A stretch of 64,000 nucleotides of DNA. Origin: Ulota crispa. Lineage: Eukaryota > Streptophyta > Bryopsida > Orthotrichales > Orthotrichaceae. The stretch's first letter is position 1. Every line of letters starts with the position of its first letter. The notes under the pieces are model-generated. The model saw only the letters and a program-made list of their open reading frames with translations, did not search any database and was not told the origin of the DNA. This document shows positions 35,574-49,119 of this stretch, in pieces. Made by a program: the position numbers and the translations under genes. The stretch covers positions 8,644,789-8,708,788 of the forward strand of contig OY987242.1 in NCBI GenBank assembly GCA_963920765.1, read 5' to 3'.

Positions 35574-36029
35574 ATGGGGCGCACAATGGAGCTAGAACTG
35601 GACGATGCGTGCGAGTCAGCCACGAATGCCGAAGTCGCGGCTGCAGCAGAAATCAGTGGACAAGACACCCGATCGCATCTTCAGCGCGAAACGTCTGCGT
35701 TGTCAGAGAACATCATACGGATCATCACAAGTGGGAAATGGGAAAGCTTGCTGCCCAACAGTGGGAGTTCAGCGGAGGTGGGAGGTCATCAGGTTTGTGT
35801 GTCTTATGATTTGGAGTCAAGTGCGGAATACAGAACCTGGGAATGGCAAGGTCACATTCTTTTGTATGATTATGATGAAGAGATGTACGTGCCAGAGTAC
35901 GTGTATGGCAATTACTTCGAGCCTCTTCTCAAAACCGACTCCCAGTATGAAAATTTCTTAGAGCGACCACCTTATGGCCTCACTGGGATCATTAACAACA
36001 TCGAAAGAGGGCTGAGTCGAACAAAATAG
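35574..36029 (+). CDS. Small conserved plant protein of unknown function (WESLLP...YVYGNYFEP)
   Basis: Single-exon frame of 151 codons from ATG at 35574; a second in-frame ATG at 35586 is also possible. The product is acidic and cytosolic-looking, with no signal peptide or membrane segment. Visible parts: a low-complexity Ala/Glu N-terminus, then IIRIITSGKWESLLP, HQVCVSYDLESSAEYRTWEWQ and GHILLYDYDEEMYVPEYVYG followed by NYFEPL. I recall proteins with this pattern from other land plants but know no assigned function, so none is given. Higher GC than the flanks and good codon structure support it as real. It stands alone, with at least 5 kb of repeats on either side. Confidence 0.8.
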   Translation: MGRTMELELDDACESATNAEVAAAAEISGQDTRSHLQRETSALSENIIRIITSGKWESLLPNSGSSAEVGGHQVCVSYDLESSAEYRTWEWQGHILLYDYDEEMYVPEYVYGNYFEPLLKTDSQYENFLERPPYGLTGIINNIERGLSRTK

Positions 36030-38655
36030 CTGTTTTCCATCGCTCTCATATGGATACTTTGTATGCTGAAATACACCATGTGGTCATACCGGATGAAACA
36101 AAGCAATTCAATAGTTTAATGTTTGAGGACGAGGAAAAAGCTGCATTGTTTTTTACTCTCTTTGATATCTCTTCATGGAAAGCATTGAATGAATGCAAAG
36201 TTTGGCATTGCTCTGTTCCTTGTTTGTTCCTACCTCTCTCACTTTTATTCATCGGGCAACTTTGAATCGAATGGCAGATGCTTTGTTCGATGCCTGCTTC
36301 TCTATATCTTGTTTTGTCACTGGTGCAGCATTCGGTCTTTAGAACTCGAGGTTGCTGTTGTGGTGACGGTTGGCGTCGAAGGACATGGCGAAGAAGTTCT
36401 GAAGAACAGAAAGAGACGGACTCAGAGCTGGCATTGGATTGGCTGATTTTATTTCGTGGACGATGTCAATTTAAATCTGCTGTAGTGAAACCTTTCTTCT
36501 GTACGTTGTGGTGCAGACTTCCGTAAGTTCTCTTAAACGTCCTGAACTTCAAAGTCGAACTGCCATCTGACTTTGAAAGTGGTAATACTTTGTTTGCTAC
36601 AGATAATCTAATAAGTATTGCACAGTAAAGTGGTGATTGCAAGGAGTTTGAACTTGTAATTAAGCCTTTAAGATGTGCCTGATAGAGCTTGTGGCATCTC
36701 CGCTTTACCCAGTGGCTTCGGGCACTTTAGATTATGCATGGTAGAAAGGTGCTGCAAGTTTTTCTATATTTCTGCCATGTGAGAGGTGTGTGTTTGCCCA
36801 CTCTTTTACAATGATGTTGAGACTGGGAGGCTATGATGAAACCTGTGTCTCAGATAACCTCGCAAGACCAGAGATAGATACAGGGATATCAAACATGGTG
36901 GACATTTGTTTTGTAACATGGTCGAACCTGGAAACATGTTTTGGTGCTGCTTTGAGCGCTTATTCAAATGCTATTAACTTGTAGCAATGGGGACTTAACC
37001 CTTCCATGCTAATAGTGAACATTCTCTCCCAGGAATTGAGCCTAAACGACGCAAAACAAAAGAATTACTCTAAGGGGTAGAGTGTGGGTGTTGTCAGACT
37101 AAATGCAGAACCATGTTAGGTTGCAGCCTCACTTGTCAAGGTTGGATGTTGGATTGCAGGTCAGGGATTAGGATTTTTCTCATCCTGCTGTATTTATGGC
37201 TTCAGTAGGACTTTGGATAATGTGTCTTTGTGTTTATGTATAGCGTTCTTACAGTACATTCGCTTCAATCGGTGGAAATCTGCCATTGATTTTTTAAATC
37301 AGGGGTAACTTCATTGCGCTTATTGTCATGTGCTTTGATAACGTACTGATGTGACGTACTGTACATCTCACAGTTATGATTCATGTTTACATCTTCTCCA
37401 AATTAATTCTCAAGGATTCTTCTCAAGGATTCATGTTTTACGTCGAACTCAGAAAACAACTGCCTACAAAATGCTGGAAACCTATTTCTTTTATGCCAAC
37501 TTGACTAAATTTCAGGCAGTATCAGTTCATGTGTCAGTTGATTTGGAACATGAACTCATCAAATTGTCTCAATAATTGCAGAATATGTCCACTTCGAATT
37601 AGTTTATTGTATGCACAATGATCTTGTTTCTAAGGGTAAAAAATATTTGCTTCTCATGTGAACTTCTAATTAACGAAACGGAAGACTGAAATAATCGATA
37701 CAAATAACTTGCAAATGGTAGGCCTTTTTTGCATTTGCTTTTACTTCAAATAAGTTCATCTTTGAATAAAAGTCAAAATTTAAGCCAATTTTTTTTGGGA
37801 GATGATTCAATTCTAATTTAAGAGAAACAAAACCACTCCTCGGATTCCATGTGATTGCCAAATGTATTTCGACAACACAACAAACTTTTAAGCTAACGTA
37901 AATTTGTTATTACTTCTAACAATAATATTCCTATTTTGTATAAAGTCAAACTAGAGTTATTCTTTTTAATGGAACATATCCTCTAAGGTAAAAATTGCAT
38001 ATTTCTAATTTTTATTTATTTATTATTAAATGGTCATAACTTCACAACCTTTAACAACATGTGAAGTACTTAAAATTTTCATTTTGATCCAACATGTAAA
38101 TTATCTTGATTTGAATATAAGAATTATAAATTATTCTAAATTCAAAATGTTTAAGACCAATTGTCTAGTATCTATGTTGTAAAGCTAAAATAAAATTAAT
38201 GGTAACAATAACAACAAAATGCCGTGTTTAACTAAATATAGACCATTCATGTGAATATGGACTTTGGAAGCTTGAATTTATTGGGAGGTCTAAAAAATGC
38301 AATGACATTTAAAAACTTTTCAAAGCATAAGCATTGACTAGTCTCCTATGAAGAGATCTCCCTATCCAAACTACCATGGCAACCAACAAGCACAAGTTTT
38401 AATTGTGGTTGCCTCACAAGATTGTATTAATTTGAACTAAGTATCTAAAGTTTGTGTCTAGATAAATAGAGCACAACACCTATAATTCTCATGTGTTAAA
38501 ATTGCTTCTTGTTCCTCAACATTGTTTAAGGAATGATAGGGATTCAAATGGAAGATACAATTCAATTATTCTTTATTATATCTTGGTCTTTTTCAAAGAA
38601 TTAGCAAAGTCAAATTTTTATTGGAATTTAAAATTTTTTAATCCACTTTTCGCAA
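36030..38655. other. 3' flank and AT-rich intergenic DNA
   Basis: 36030-37000 looks like transcribed 3' UTR or flank (moderate GC) with no convincing second gene. 37000-38655 is AT-rich without recognised elements. Confidence 0.4.
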
Positions 38656-38762
38656 CACTACAAGAAAACCATGGTCAAATCTACAAAAAGTTGACAAAGA
38701 CTGTGGCCTATAGGTCACAATTTTTGTCAACTTTTGTAAATTTGACCATGATTTTCTTGTTG
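38656..38762. mobile_element. Miniature CACTA-like element, 107 bp, palindromic
   Basis: The left end CACTACAAGAAAACCATGGTC and the right end gaccatgattttcttgttgt are inverted repeats; CACTACAAGAAA is the usual terminus of plant CACTA (EnSpm) transposons. Nearly the whole element is self-complementary (gtcaaatctacaaaaagttg against caacttttgtaaatttgac). Confidence 0.75.
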
Positions 38763-40179
38763 TAAAAAATGGTCAATGGAAATTGAAAATACTTTGTTAA
38801 AACTCAAGATGATTTCCATAAAAAATGAAAATCCTTTGACCATTTCTATAGATGTATAAGTTGGTTTTTGCAGCCTAGCCATACAAATGAAGACTAATTT
38901 AAAAAAACCGTGTCATAATGCACATGATACAAAGTAGTAACAGTGGCATTTCATTTGATAACCAATTTTCTTCTAATTTCTTCAACATATGTGGTTTGTT
39001 ATACATGTTTTCTTTGATGCAAATGATACTATTAGTAGTGTTCTTGTATTGACTTAAAATCTTTATTTACTCTAACCCCAACTCTAACAAACTTTGGTTG
39101 TCTCAAAGTAGACACAATGATTCATATCAAGAATGTGTATCTTTATAATTTCAAATTCTGCTGATTTTTGAAATTAAAAAAAGGACTGGATCTAAGAGAA
39201 TTGATTGCTTCTATAGCTTGAGTTCATTGGTATTCAAAAAACTTGTTACACTAAATTCAGATGCTCATACCTCTCAATCTGTATGGTCAAACCTCATGAA
39301 AATTTCACCATGGCTCCTTGAACGATTCTAACAAAAAATCCCATAGTTACATTTGTAGAAAAATGATGATATTGTTCTTAGAATCAAATGATTGATAATG
39401 GCAATTTTTAGTATCTTTTCAAAAGAAATGAGCTTGGGCATTTAGAGATTAATGTACACCTCCCTTCACAACTTTTTGATGGTCCCATATAGTGTTCCAA
39501 AAAATTGATCTTCACAATTTGCTCAATTGCTAAAGCACTACTAAATGTGCTAATAACCTAATTATAACTCTATGGTGTTTATTCTTGTTTTGTATAGAAG
39601 TATGCAAAATTCATGAAAAATTGTACTAAAATTTTGTCTATTGCTTCATAGTCACAAAGATGTATGTCAAGGTTACAAGTCAAGTGTGTATATGTCATAT
39701 TTAGTTCAATCTAGACTATTCATGCAACTCTAGACTGTCTTAGCTTTTCATTTAATTTAAAATATGCAAAATGTCAAGAGATCTCTTGATATTTAAGCAA
39801 AATATTGAAATATTTCTTGATGCATAATTAAGACTTTTAGAGGTCTCTTCATATTTTGCATATATTTAAAAAAAAAATGAAAGAATCATTTCTAAAATTT
39901 GAACTATCCAGCTTCAGGTGATACAACATGTATCACCCATGTAAGAAAACGCTTATGTCTATGTGATGCTTGTGCTAAAAATTTGGACATGAATTCTTGT
40001 TTTAAGCTAATAAAGTCGATACTATCTTGTATGCACTATGTGATGGGAAAAGTGCTACAAAAAATTGAGTCAAAGTACATTGCTACGCAAGTTGTAAATT
40101 TTCTAAAAACAATTATGATATTGGTCAAAACAAAATGATGACAAATACCACCTCCATTGCAATTTGTATTGGGAAACAG

Positions 40180-41230
40180 TAATTAACACCATATTTATTA
40201 AATTGGGAATTTTGTATCATTTTGGGTTCAACCCTAGCTTTAAAACTATTAGTGTCCCCTTGGGGGACAAATGAGATTTTGGGCAGGTACCTACGGCATC
40301 AATTTTTGTCATGATTTTTTGAATTTTTTTTGAAAATAGAAAAATACATAAGCTTTTGGGGAATATAGATTTTATTCTAATCTATGCCCCGGAGAAAAAG
40401 TTATGCCTAGATACACAAAAAATTATGGAGATCAAGCAACAAATTTTTTTTTTTCAAAATTTTTATATTTTTTCTTCTTATAGGATGTAGTTTTTTCTAC
40501 AACTAAAGCTTTGATTCATTCCGTTTGGACTAGTTATGAGAAAGTATGGACAATCTTCTTTTTTGGCACCTCAAGCATCTTCTTGAAAAAATAAGTTACA
40601 AACTTCATTTTTGAATGCAAATTTAACATTTTCTCAAAAAAATTGTTGGAAAGGGTGAAGTTTGCTTTCTAGAACAATCTTACCATTGAGATTATTGCAT
40701 TTCAATTCCATTGCAAGGTTATTAACAATTTAAGTTTTTGTTCAATCTCATACCTTCTTCTACCTAATGTTTTTTTTAAGAATGAAAATTAAGTATTTTT
40801 TGTTTAGATTTTTTTCCAAAGATTCTCAACTCAATTTCTCACCATAAGAAAATAAACCTCAAAACTTTGTGGTGCAAAAATTTTAAGTTCAAAAAGTTCA
40901 AAGTCAAATAATCTAATCATGCAAGGTGCAAAAAGGTTTGTTTTTTACACTTCAAAGGCAAATATCTTGCAATTTGTACGGTCAAAGTTTTTGAATATCT
41001 TTTTACACATTCAGATTATACTAGTCTAATACAAGATCCTACAATTAAATATACAAAAAGACCAATTTTCAAACCTTTTTACTCTTTGCAATAGAAATGA
41101 CAATTTTGAGTTTCTTTTGACAAAATATATGCCCTAGGGCTTTAAGGGTTTAGGTGACCAACTTAAACCAACCATTAGGGTACAACTTGGGAATCTAATT
41201 TTCCCAATTTAATGAACATGGTGTTAATTA
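40180..41230. mobile_element. Element with TAATTAACACCATRTT ends, interrupted
   Basis: taattaacaccatatttatt at the left pairs with aatgaacatggtgttaatta at the right. The subterminal aaattgggaa resembles the ends of the 5293-5542 family. It is interrupted by the CCCCTAAAGGACC-family element at 40253-41149. Confidence 0.7.
40253..41149 (-). mobile_element. CCCCTAAAGGACC-family element, nested, flanked by TTAG
   Basis: The left end tgtccccttgggggacaaatg and right end ctagggctttaagggt are diverged termini; TTAG lies on both sides (40249-40252 and 41150-41153). The interior matches the 6282-7201 copy closely (tgattcattccgtttggac, agaacaatcttaccattgag), so the two form a subfamily. Confidence 0.75.
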
Positions 41231-44200
41231 CCTTACAACAAAGCAACTAGATTTCAAAACTAAGGTTTTTATGGTGTAAAAAAAGCTTTCATTTGAAATG
41301 CGCATTATGCTTTCATCGTAAATATCTTGTAAAGACATTGTAAGTAAGGATTTTTAATTGATTTTGTAGTCATTCATTTTGTATTTGGACTAGCAACCAC
41401 TAATTGTTGTCCTTTTAGGTTTTTGTAACAATGTTTATGGTCAAACTTCTAAAGGAGAAAATTCTCATTACTTACAAAAGCATCAAATTTTAGCTTGGAA
41501 TGTATTGCTGTTGTAAACATCCAATTGTTTAATTGTAGAAACTTGACTCAAGAAAAGTTTGCAATCATCAATCCCTGATAGGTTCTTGAAGCCTTGCATT
41601 GTGCCACCCTTTGAGCAAATAAATTTACATTATGTATATAACATTTTGTTTACAAATCAAAATGGTTTAAAAATTGTTGCATTGGAAAGCTACCCTTTGG
41701 ACACACATTTTCAGAAATTTTTGTGAGAATACATTCATTACTCTATAATTACTAGCCTGCCCAAAATTGCTATGTTGTAAAAAAAAAACGCAATTTGAGC
41801 ATTTGAGGGTCATAAGAGGAGTTGGGGACTTGAAAACTTAAAGTTGTTTAAACCAAAATATTGTCCATAAAGCCTCAAGAATGGTCTCAAGCACCTACTA
41901 CTACAATTGTATAGTGGAATACCTTTTTCACTCATGCCTAAAGGTTTTGATGTCAAAAAACTGAAACCAGGACTACATTCCTTGAAAACCCCACATAACG
42001 TACTTGTTCATTCAAAAATTTAATAATGATTCACTAAGTGATTCTCTGAATGAATCTAGTAACTACATCTCAAAATTTCAAGAAAGAAAAATTTGACATC
42101 TATCCTAAGGTGTAATATTGAATAATATTATTTCCTTTTATGGGAAATAATGAAATTTCAATACCTTCGATGGTTAGCCAAAGAAAGTTAATCACAATAT
42201 GAAGTTAAAATCTGAATAAAAATCCCCACACTCAAAAACTGAGTATGGGTAAAAACATGAAGGAAAATCTAGAAGTTAGAACTCATAGATTTTGATTAAT
42301 TATCCAAAAATATAGTGTCTATAATTAATGGTTGTTTTAAACGAAATTTGACCAAAGCCATAAAGCAAAGAAATGACCTTCCATTCTTGATGAACTCAAT
42401 TTTTGGAGTTGGAGCCATGTCCCGTCTTGTCTTTCCATCATCAAATCATTTTCAAAATGTGTGCTTGACTGTGATGTAAAAATCTTGGGATAGACATCAA
42501 AAACTCAACCAATGAAAAGAGAAGATTAGCAACTTCTTGGGTTCTAAAACATCCTCAATTAACAATACAAAACAACCTTTCACCAATGTTAAATGGTCCA
42601 TAATATACAATCCCTAGGTGTCTTGTGTTAATTGAGTATGATGCTTGCATTTGTACATTCTTAATCTTTATTCTTGAAAAATCTGATGAAGTGTATCCAA
42701 TCTCAAAAACACATTGACCCTGCTAATTTCTGGTATGATCCCAATTCTCAATGGTTTCATTGGTTGGTATTGTATAAAGGATGCTACATTTTTTTTATAT
42801 TAATGTCATAAAGACATGGAATTTGTACAAAACATTAAGTTAAAATCCCACACAAACACTACAATAACTTTTGTAGACCAAGGAGAAAAATTTACCAAGG
42901 CCCAAAAAAATCAAGTTCTTGGTTTGTAGTTAATGCTAGTTAATTGATTTACGGATGTAAATTATATCAACATTGATTGTCTTTATGCAAAATGGTACTT
43001 GCATGCATAAATGCTATCCTTCAAAGTTACATATCAACCACATACAAGACATCAAAATTTGCCAACATTTTAGCAAGGTTATAATGAGTTTTTTCCTTTC
43101 TCTTTTTACTTATCTGCATTTTTTTTGTGATTTACTATGGGCTGTAGGTGTCTGCATTTTGGCTATTGTAGATTGTGATCATTTGACATGCTCTTCCTCC
43201 AGCTTTATTGTTTTTTCTCTACATTTTTCCTTCTCCTCTTCTATTCATTTTAATCCCCTCATTTTATTTTGAGCTGTTTTTATCTCGCAATAAAACTTTG
43301 GCTTCATTTGTGTCTAAAGTAAAATAACACAAAAAATGACTTGTATTTTTTTCCTTATACTCAACAATTTCCTGTCCTTTTTGGTTACCCCCACTTTTTA
43401 AAATTGATGTAAATCCAAGCTCGTGCTGCGCATTAGGCGGTTGCACAATAAACAATTCCAATAGGAAACCCATAGATATCCAAGCTTGTACTGCACATCA
43501 GTTTGTTCAATGATATAAAAGTGCCTGTTTTTGGATTATCCCGAGGAACCCTTGACTTTCCATATCTAAGAATTTGAAAATTGACCACACTTCTCAAGAC
43601 GGTCTAAGCCGCCCTTGGCCCACAATGAAGGAGCCCCGGTAGCATCGTACAGTCCCAACGTGCGCCGTGATATCAGGCACAATGTTTTTGTTTGGGGCAA
43701 CACAATGCCAGAAACCAAATTTTTTTGAGGAGCCTGAAATTAGCACCAGAACTACAGTCGTACGGTAGCGTGGGAAAGAAAGTTGCTGAAGGCCCATTCC
43801 CATTGCACAGTTGGACGTGTCTGGGTGAGAATCTTTTTGTCTTCTTCCTTGAAATGGGTCCATCAACATGGATTTGAAGTGCGTTTCTCAAAAGTATTTA
43901 GAATGCGTCAGTAAAACAAGTTCTCTTGTATGACGCATTCCCCCATTTCAAGCAATTAATGAGAAGGTTCCATGTATGCCTGCAAAAGGTGGTAGTATTG
44001 ATGTGGGACCTTAATGGTGGTGGGGTTTTGAAACTCTCTTGTGCTTTTAGTCTTTGCTTGTATAGTTTTGTCCATGCACATTCCTCTCACACATCTTGCC
44101 AATGAGAATGAGATTCAGTGTGACTCATATTAGAATAGTGAACATAGTTGACAAACTACTCGTGGACGTCTCGGTGAGAATGGGGCATGAGTGTGATTTG

Positions 44201-44939
44201 TCAAAATTTGTCAATGAAGGGGACTCTTTTTGCCCCCTTTTCCCACATGTCACGCCACAATCAATTACTTTAGATGTCTTTTTGCACTAAACCTATGGAC
44301 TTCATCAAGAAGCCAGATTTGCACCAGAAAAAAAAGGCACTCACCAAACTAGCACCAAACACAAAATTCCAATTTGAACACTCATCAGGCATGAACACGA
44401 TAGCATGGGAACAACGTAAGTATGGGGGAACGGTGGATGGGAACAAAGGGAACATCAAAGGGAACATACGAGAACGGAGCAATGTGCGAGAAATACCAGG
44501 TGCTAGTTCATTGTTAGCCAATGAAATTGGGAAATAAACCAATTGCATTTTGAAATTGCTGGCAAAAAGTCAATTAAAATTTACTAAAAAAAAAAGCGCG
44601 GTCTGGCCCCAAAAAACCGGTTGAGTACGAAAAATGCCGGTTTTTAGCTGGTGAAGTCCAAAAAGTTTCTCGAATACTGGAACGGAGTGATGGGCCCTAC
44701 CGAACATTCCAGTGAAACATACTAACACAGGCCTACGATGAGGGTCTCACCCTGCCTCTGGGGTCCGCGCGTGTGTGCGCGTTGCGGCAGCAGAATACTT
44801 TCGACTTTTGAGCCTGAAGTTGAGCCTTCTGTGCCAAGAGCCTTGGGAGGCGCTTTTGTTCATGCTCTCGTTGAAGCCGCAGGTGAACTTGTTTCCGGAA
44901 TCAGTCGTTTTGGAGGATCGATGACTTGGTGATTCGAAA
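41231..44939. other. Intergenic DNA, no gene seen
   Basis: AT-rich to about 43500, then mixed. The frames at 42973-43272 and 43594-43891 have no motif. 44690-44939 is GC-richer and should contain the promoter or leader of the trihelix-like gene; an upstream frame 44738-44932 stops just before its ATG. Confidence 0.4.
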
Positions 44940-47483
44940 ATGAGTTATCAGAGCATGACGCAGCAGGCGGAGGATGATCATCAACTCTGGGGAGGGAACA
45001 GCACTGGCTGGGGGACGCACAGGTTGAAGGCCACGGAGGGGAGTACTAGCTTTGAGCACGAGCTTGATGAAGGTGCTTCTAGTAGTGGAGGGGGAGGAGG
45101 AGAAGTAGGAGATTATCGTGGTGGATTCGTGGATCCGTCGACAAGTGGTAATTCCAGTGGTTTCGGTGCTGATTTGACGTCGGTTTCTGCACCGGAGTTG
45201 TTTTCGCTTTCTCCGCGACAACCGCTGCAGCAGAACTCATCGTCCCCGTTTAGTTGGCAGAGCTTGCTTGCTGGTGGCCAGCAGGCAAGCGCCAGGTGGC
45301 AGCCGTATAATACCTTTCCTGGAACTACAACACAGCCCAGCGTAGCGCAGGCCAAGTTTCTGAATGCTTCTGGTCTCGGAGAGGTGAACGCGAGACGTGG
45401 TCGGCAGAATGAGCTGGGCCTGGCTCACGAGAGGAGTGCAATTAGTGAGGAAGAGCCAGATCGTGTCAAGGAGAAAAGGACGAGTACAGTGAATTCCGCG
45501 AAGGAAAACTGGAGAATATCTAGAGGTATCAGTCTTACGTTTAATTTATTGATTAAGCCTCTATTTCTAGACTTGCATTAGAAATAATGTTTTACTTCTG
45601 CGGCGTCGAATCATTCGTAAATCAATTGCGGTCACGAATTCTGAGAACACACAGCTAGAATCCATCACATGAAACTGTAGTCGAACTTATGAAAACCGGA
45701 GATTAAACGGGTAGAAATCCACGAAAATCCATAGGTTTTTGCCGAAATAAAGTGTGTTGGATTCTCGTTGTAAACATGTTTCGATGATTCAATGATATTT
45801 GACTGAAAGGTGGCAGTATATCGATCGATACGTCGGCAGTACAAAATACAGACGAGAGATGAAATGGATGGGATTATAGGAGTCGTAAGCATGATTATAG
45901 TTCAGCTGATCAAGAAGTCGCTATTTCATTAATCTAACTTCAGCTGGCGATTTTCCGAATTGCAGACTTCATGACTGGAGATGTCAAGGTAGAAGAATCT
46001 GAACATATCCAGCAAGCTGGACAGATACTCGGACATGAAGTCAAGGTAAGTTATGGACCACAAGCTTTTTGTAACTCCTCGACTTGTGTACTTTATTCTC
46101 ACCACTTAAACAGAAGGCTGGCATGGACGGAAACATTCTGGAGACATTGTGACAATTGAGCACACTGAGAGATCCAGCCGTAACAGAACTTGTAAGTGCA
46201 AATAAGTTATGTAAACCCCACTCTTGTTGACGAGTTTGTGCTGGTATTTTTCAGTCAAACAAGAGATACAGACACAGCGACCCTCAAGGACATCACGAGC
46301 TTAATAACGTAAGCTTCGAACCTTCAGCGTCTGCCTCACAATCCGACTCAGACAGTGAGGATTCCGGGAAACAATACAAGAAAGAAGTTGTAAGCAGGAA
46401 ATCGAAGAGACCTGGTCACGACGCTGATGGGAATGTGACGTGGACAGACGAGTCGGTCAGATTCTTGTTCGAGACTTACGACGCCATACACCAACGGTTG
46501 TGGGAGGAAAGCAAAGGTCAAGTCAAGTATCAGAAGAAATGGACACCTATACTGAAAGCTATGCAGGTTAGGTTTGGTCACCATTTCACAAAGAAGCAGT
46601 GTCAGAGCAAGTACTGGAGCGTGAGGCGTGAATGTACAGAATACAGGTAATTCTTTCTTCATGTCATTTTCCAACGCCTTTTCCCAGTGCAATTTAACTA
46701 ACTAGTACGTTTAGCTGTGCTGGTTCATTCGTATTTGTGTCACGAGATTGGCAAAGAGATTGTTTTTTGTTAGGAAGTGTTAAGAAACAGGTTATATTGA
46801 AACCCTAATGTGCAGCCCGGTGGACTTTTTTCTACAGGACCACGTCTGTTAGAGCTGCAGCAACTGATCCACTGTGGAACCCAAGCATTGCAGGAAGAGA
46901 ACTTCTAAAACCAAAGTTTTACGATGTATGGTTTGAAGTGTCTGGTAAGAACCTAGCGGTGGTGACCAAAACTAGGGGTTGCAACGTCGAAGGAGAGGGA
47001 TATGGAGGTGAGCAGCTGCAGCAGCAGGTGGAGCCCTTGAAAGTTATTGAGAACGACGGGCAGCTTGTGAAGCGAAGAGTGAAGAACTCCAGTAGTGCAA
47101 TGAAGGAGATGCAGCGGTTGATGCTTGAGCAGCTTCAGGTGCGTCAGGAATTGCTAGATTTGTACTACAAACTTCACCTTGCATTCCTCGTAGCACAGGC
47201 TCAACTCTATCCCAGGGCTTTCAGCTGTTTCGTTTTTCTTTGGCTAACTTTGAAAATTCCGTGGCTGTAGGCATCGGAGAAAAGGGAGGAGGCGATGAAG
47301 TATCGCACAGAGCTGATGATGGATCTATTAACGCAGCACATAGAGCATGCTGAAAATAGAGTGAGCATCATTAACGAAAGTCGAACGCCACAAACAAGCT
47401 TGCTGGAACGGGTGAATCAAAAGTTGGAGAAAGTGTTGGAAAGTTTTACTGCTTTGAACCAAAATCTTTCCATGTTGCGTTGA
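44940..47483 (+). CDS. Trihelix / Myb-SANT-like transcription factor
   Basis: Five exons: 44940-45525, 45966-46045, 46255-46646, 46838-47138 and 47271-47483. All joins use GT-AG and keep phase, giving 523 residues. N-terminal 195 residues: Gly/Ser/Gln-rich and probably disordered. Residues about 223-280: basic/acidic linker (SASASQSDSDSEDSG). Residues about 283-352: a helical DNA-binding domain with tryptophans spaced as in trihelix or Myb/SANT-like domains (TWTDESVRFLFETY, KKWTPILKAM, KKQCQSKYWSVRRE). C-terminus: coiled coil (KEMQRLMLEQLQ, then ASEKREEAMKYRTELM). Likely a nuclear DNA-binding regulator, possibly dimeric. An open frame at 46110-46190 might be an extra or alternative exon, but direct splicing 46045 to 46255 keeps phase. 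The exact subfamily is not assigned. Confidence 0.85.
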
Positions 47484-48019
47484 AGCAGTCATCGCCATCC
47501 AGATGTTCGTGGATTCAAGCCATGGCTTTACATGATCTGCTCATGTTTATATATCCTTGCTTCCGGCATGAGAGTACTAACCATTTTACTATTGAAGTCC
47601 TCGCATTCATTTTCAACCTCGTGCCCTCGATTCATGATGGAAGATGTACAGAACTGACAGAGCAGGCTTTTGTAGGATTGTACCTGGATCAGCAATTATG
47701 GCGCGCAAGCGTCTTCGTATATATCAAATGTATATATGATCTGCTTTAGAATATGAAAATGCAAAGATTCCTCAACAAATTCTGCCAACCTTTACTTTTT
47801 TGTTGTCCTCATGCATTGGCTTGAGCACCATGCAAAGCTGACGAGGTGCCATGTGCAGGATCTTAAAACTTGGCATCATGCCGATCGATACAAGGCCATG
47901 CACCAGTTACGGCGGATTAAATTTAAAATGTCGATATTTTTAATGTTGCTACGTTGAATATCATACCAACAGTTCAGAATTTAGGAACCTGCTGTGTGGG
48001 TGCCATATTTCATCCCACA
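47484..48019. other. 3' flank of the trihelix-like gene
   Basis: Presumptive 3' UTR. The frame 47480-47749 starts at the stop of the gene and has no motif. Confidence 0.4.
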
Positions 48020-48630
48020 CGGGGCTGGAGTGGACCCCATGGTCCTCCCACGCCACCTCGGCTCGGTTTCCTGGCACATACGTCGATGTGGGGCCAGTGT
48101 GGAAAAGCTTTAATCTTCACCCGCCAGGAAAATGTAAGAGTTTAGATGTTTACCATCAGGAGATTGGATTTTGGAAATTTTGAATTCACATTTGGATTTT
48201 AAGACCTGCTTTGGTCCAGAACCACAGAGGTGGATACAACTAAACAACGACAAAAAAAGGAGCAAACTATTAAACGTGTTATTTGTTAAACTGGTAAAAA
48301 CGTAAGTACCATATTGTATTTCACCTGAAACCCAAAAAGTTACTTTATTTAGTTTGAGCCACTAAGATTTTTTCCCTCGCAAATTCCTCCTCTCAGGTGA
48401 GGGCACGGCACGTGTACCAAAAAAAACGCTGTGAGCTGGAATTCAGGTGATCACCTGAATTCTTGAAAGTCCCACTTTGTACTGTTTTTCCAATTTAACG
48501 AATAACTCGTTTATTACCATTACACTTGTCGGTAAAAAAAAAAGTGAGCTTTTCCTCTCTGGCCCTACATCGACGTATGTGCAGAAAACCTCGCCCGCCA
48601 CCTCGTGGGCAAGGCGGAGTCCAGCAAACT
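48020..48630. mobile_element. Putative element with CACATACGTCGATGTGGGGCCAG subterminal inverted repeat
   Basis: cacatacgtcgatgtggggc (about 48077) and the inverted partner ggccctacatcgacgtatgtg (about 48562) lie in similar contexts (ccacctcggctcggtttcc against aaaacctcgcccgcc, with the neighbouring ccacctcg repeated). The outer limits are approximate. Confidence 0.5.
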
Positions 48631-49119
48631 CTGAGCAGTGATCCCAAACCCGATGTTGACAGTCAGCTCAAGTGGCTAAAAATAGTCCTAACTGAGTAAA
48701 CGTGCTAATAAATCAAATGTAATACTAGTATTTACATTTTTCGTACCTTCATAAAAAACATTGGCAGAAGCTTTGCTAAATTCAGCCATATTTGTGATTA
48801 CCGGTTCTCAGCTAATACTGTATACAAAATGCTGACAGCAACATCATGCACGACAGGCATGTATAGCATGCCAGAGTCAATCTTTATTCAGAAAAGATGT
48901 TTGAACCAACAAGAATCACGAGCACCGGCTTTGCCAGAAACTAGGGCCGGCAATCCGGCATAGACTTGAGTTTAAGACAGTTGTTCTGAACTTTGCCATG
49001 CCGCATTCGAGAGGCTGAGTTAAACTCAAGAGAATCCGCAGTGACAGACATCATATCAATTACTTCTCAGGCTCTCTTATTTCAAGAGACAAATACAAAA
49101 GCCAGAAGTGCTCCTGACC

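Noticed and set aside
36050..36265. Frame MDTLYAEIHH... just after the 35574 gene
   Set aside because: Follows the stop codon directly in another frame and looks like 3' UTR; no family match recalled.
46110..46191. Open stretch with a good GTAAGTGC donor between trihelix-gene exons 2 and 3
   Set aside because: From the preceding acceptor it meets a stop in the required phase; direct splicing 46045 to 46255 keeps the frame, so it is at most an alternative exon.
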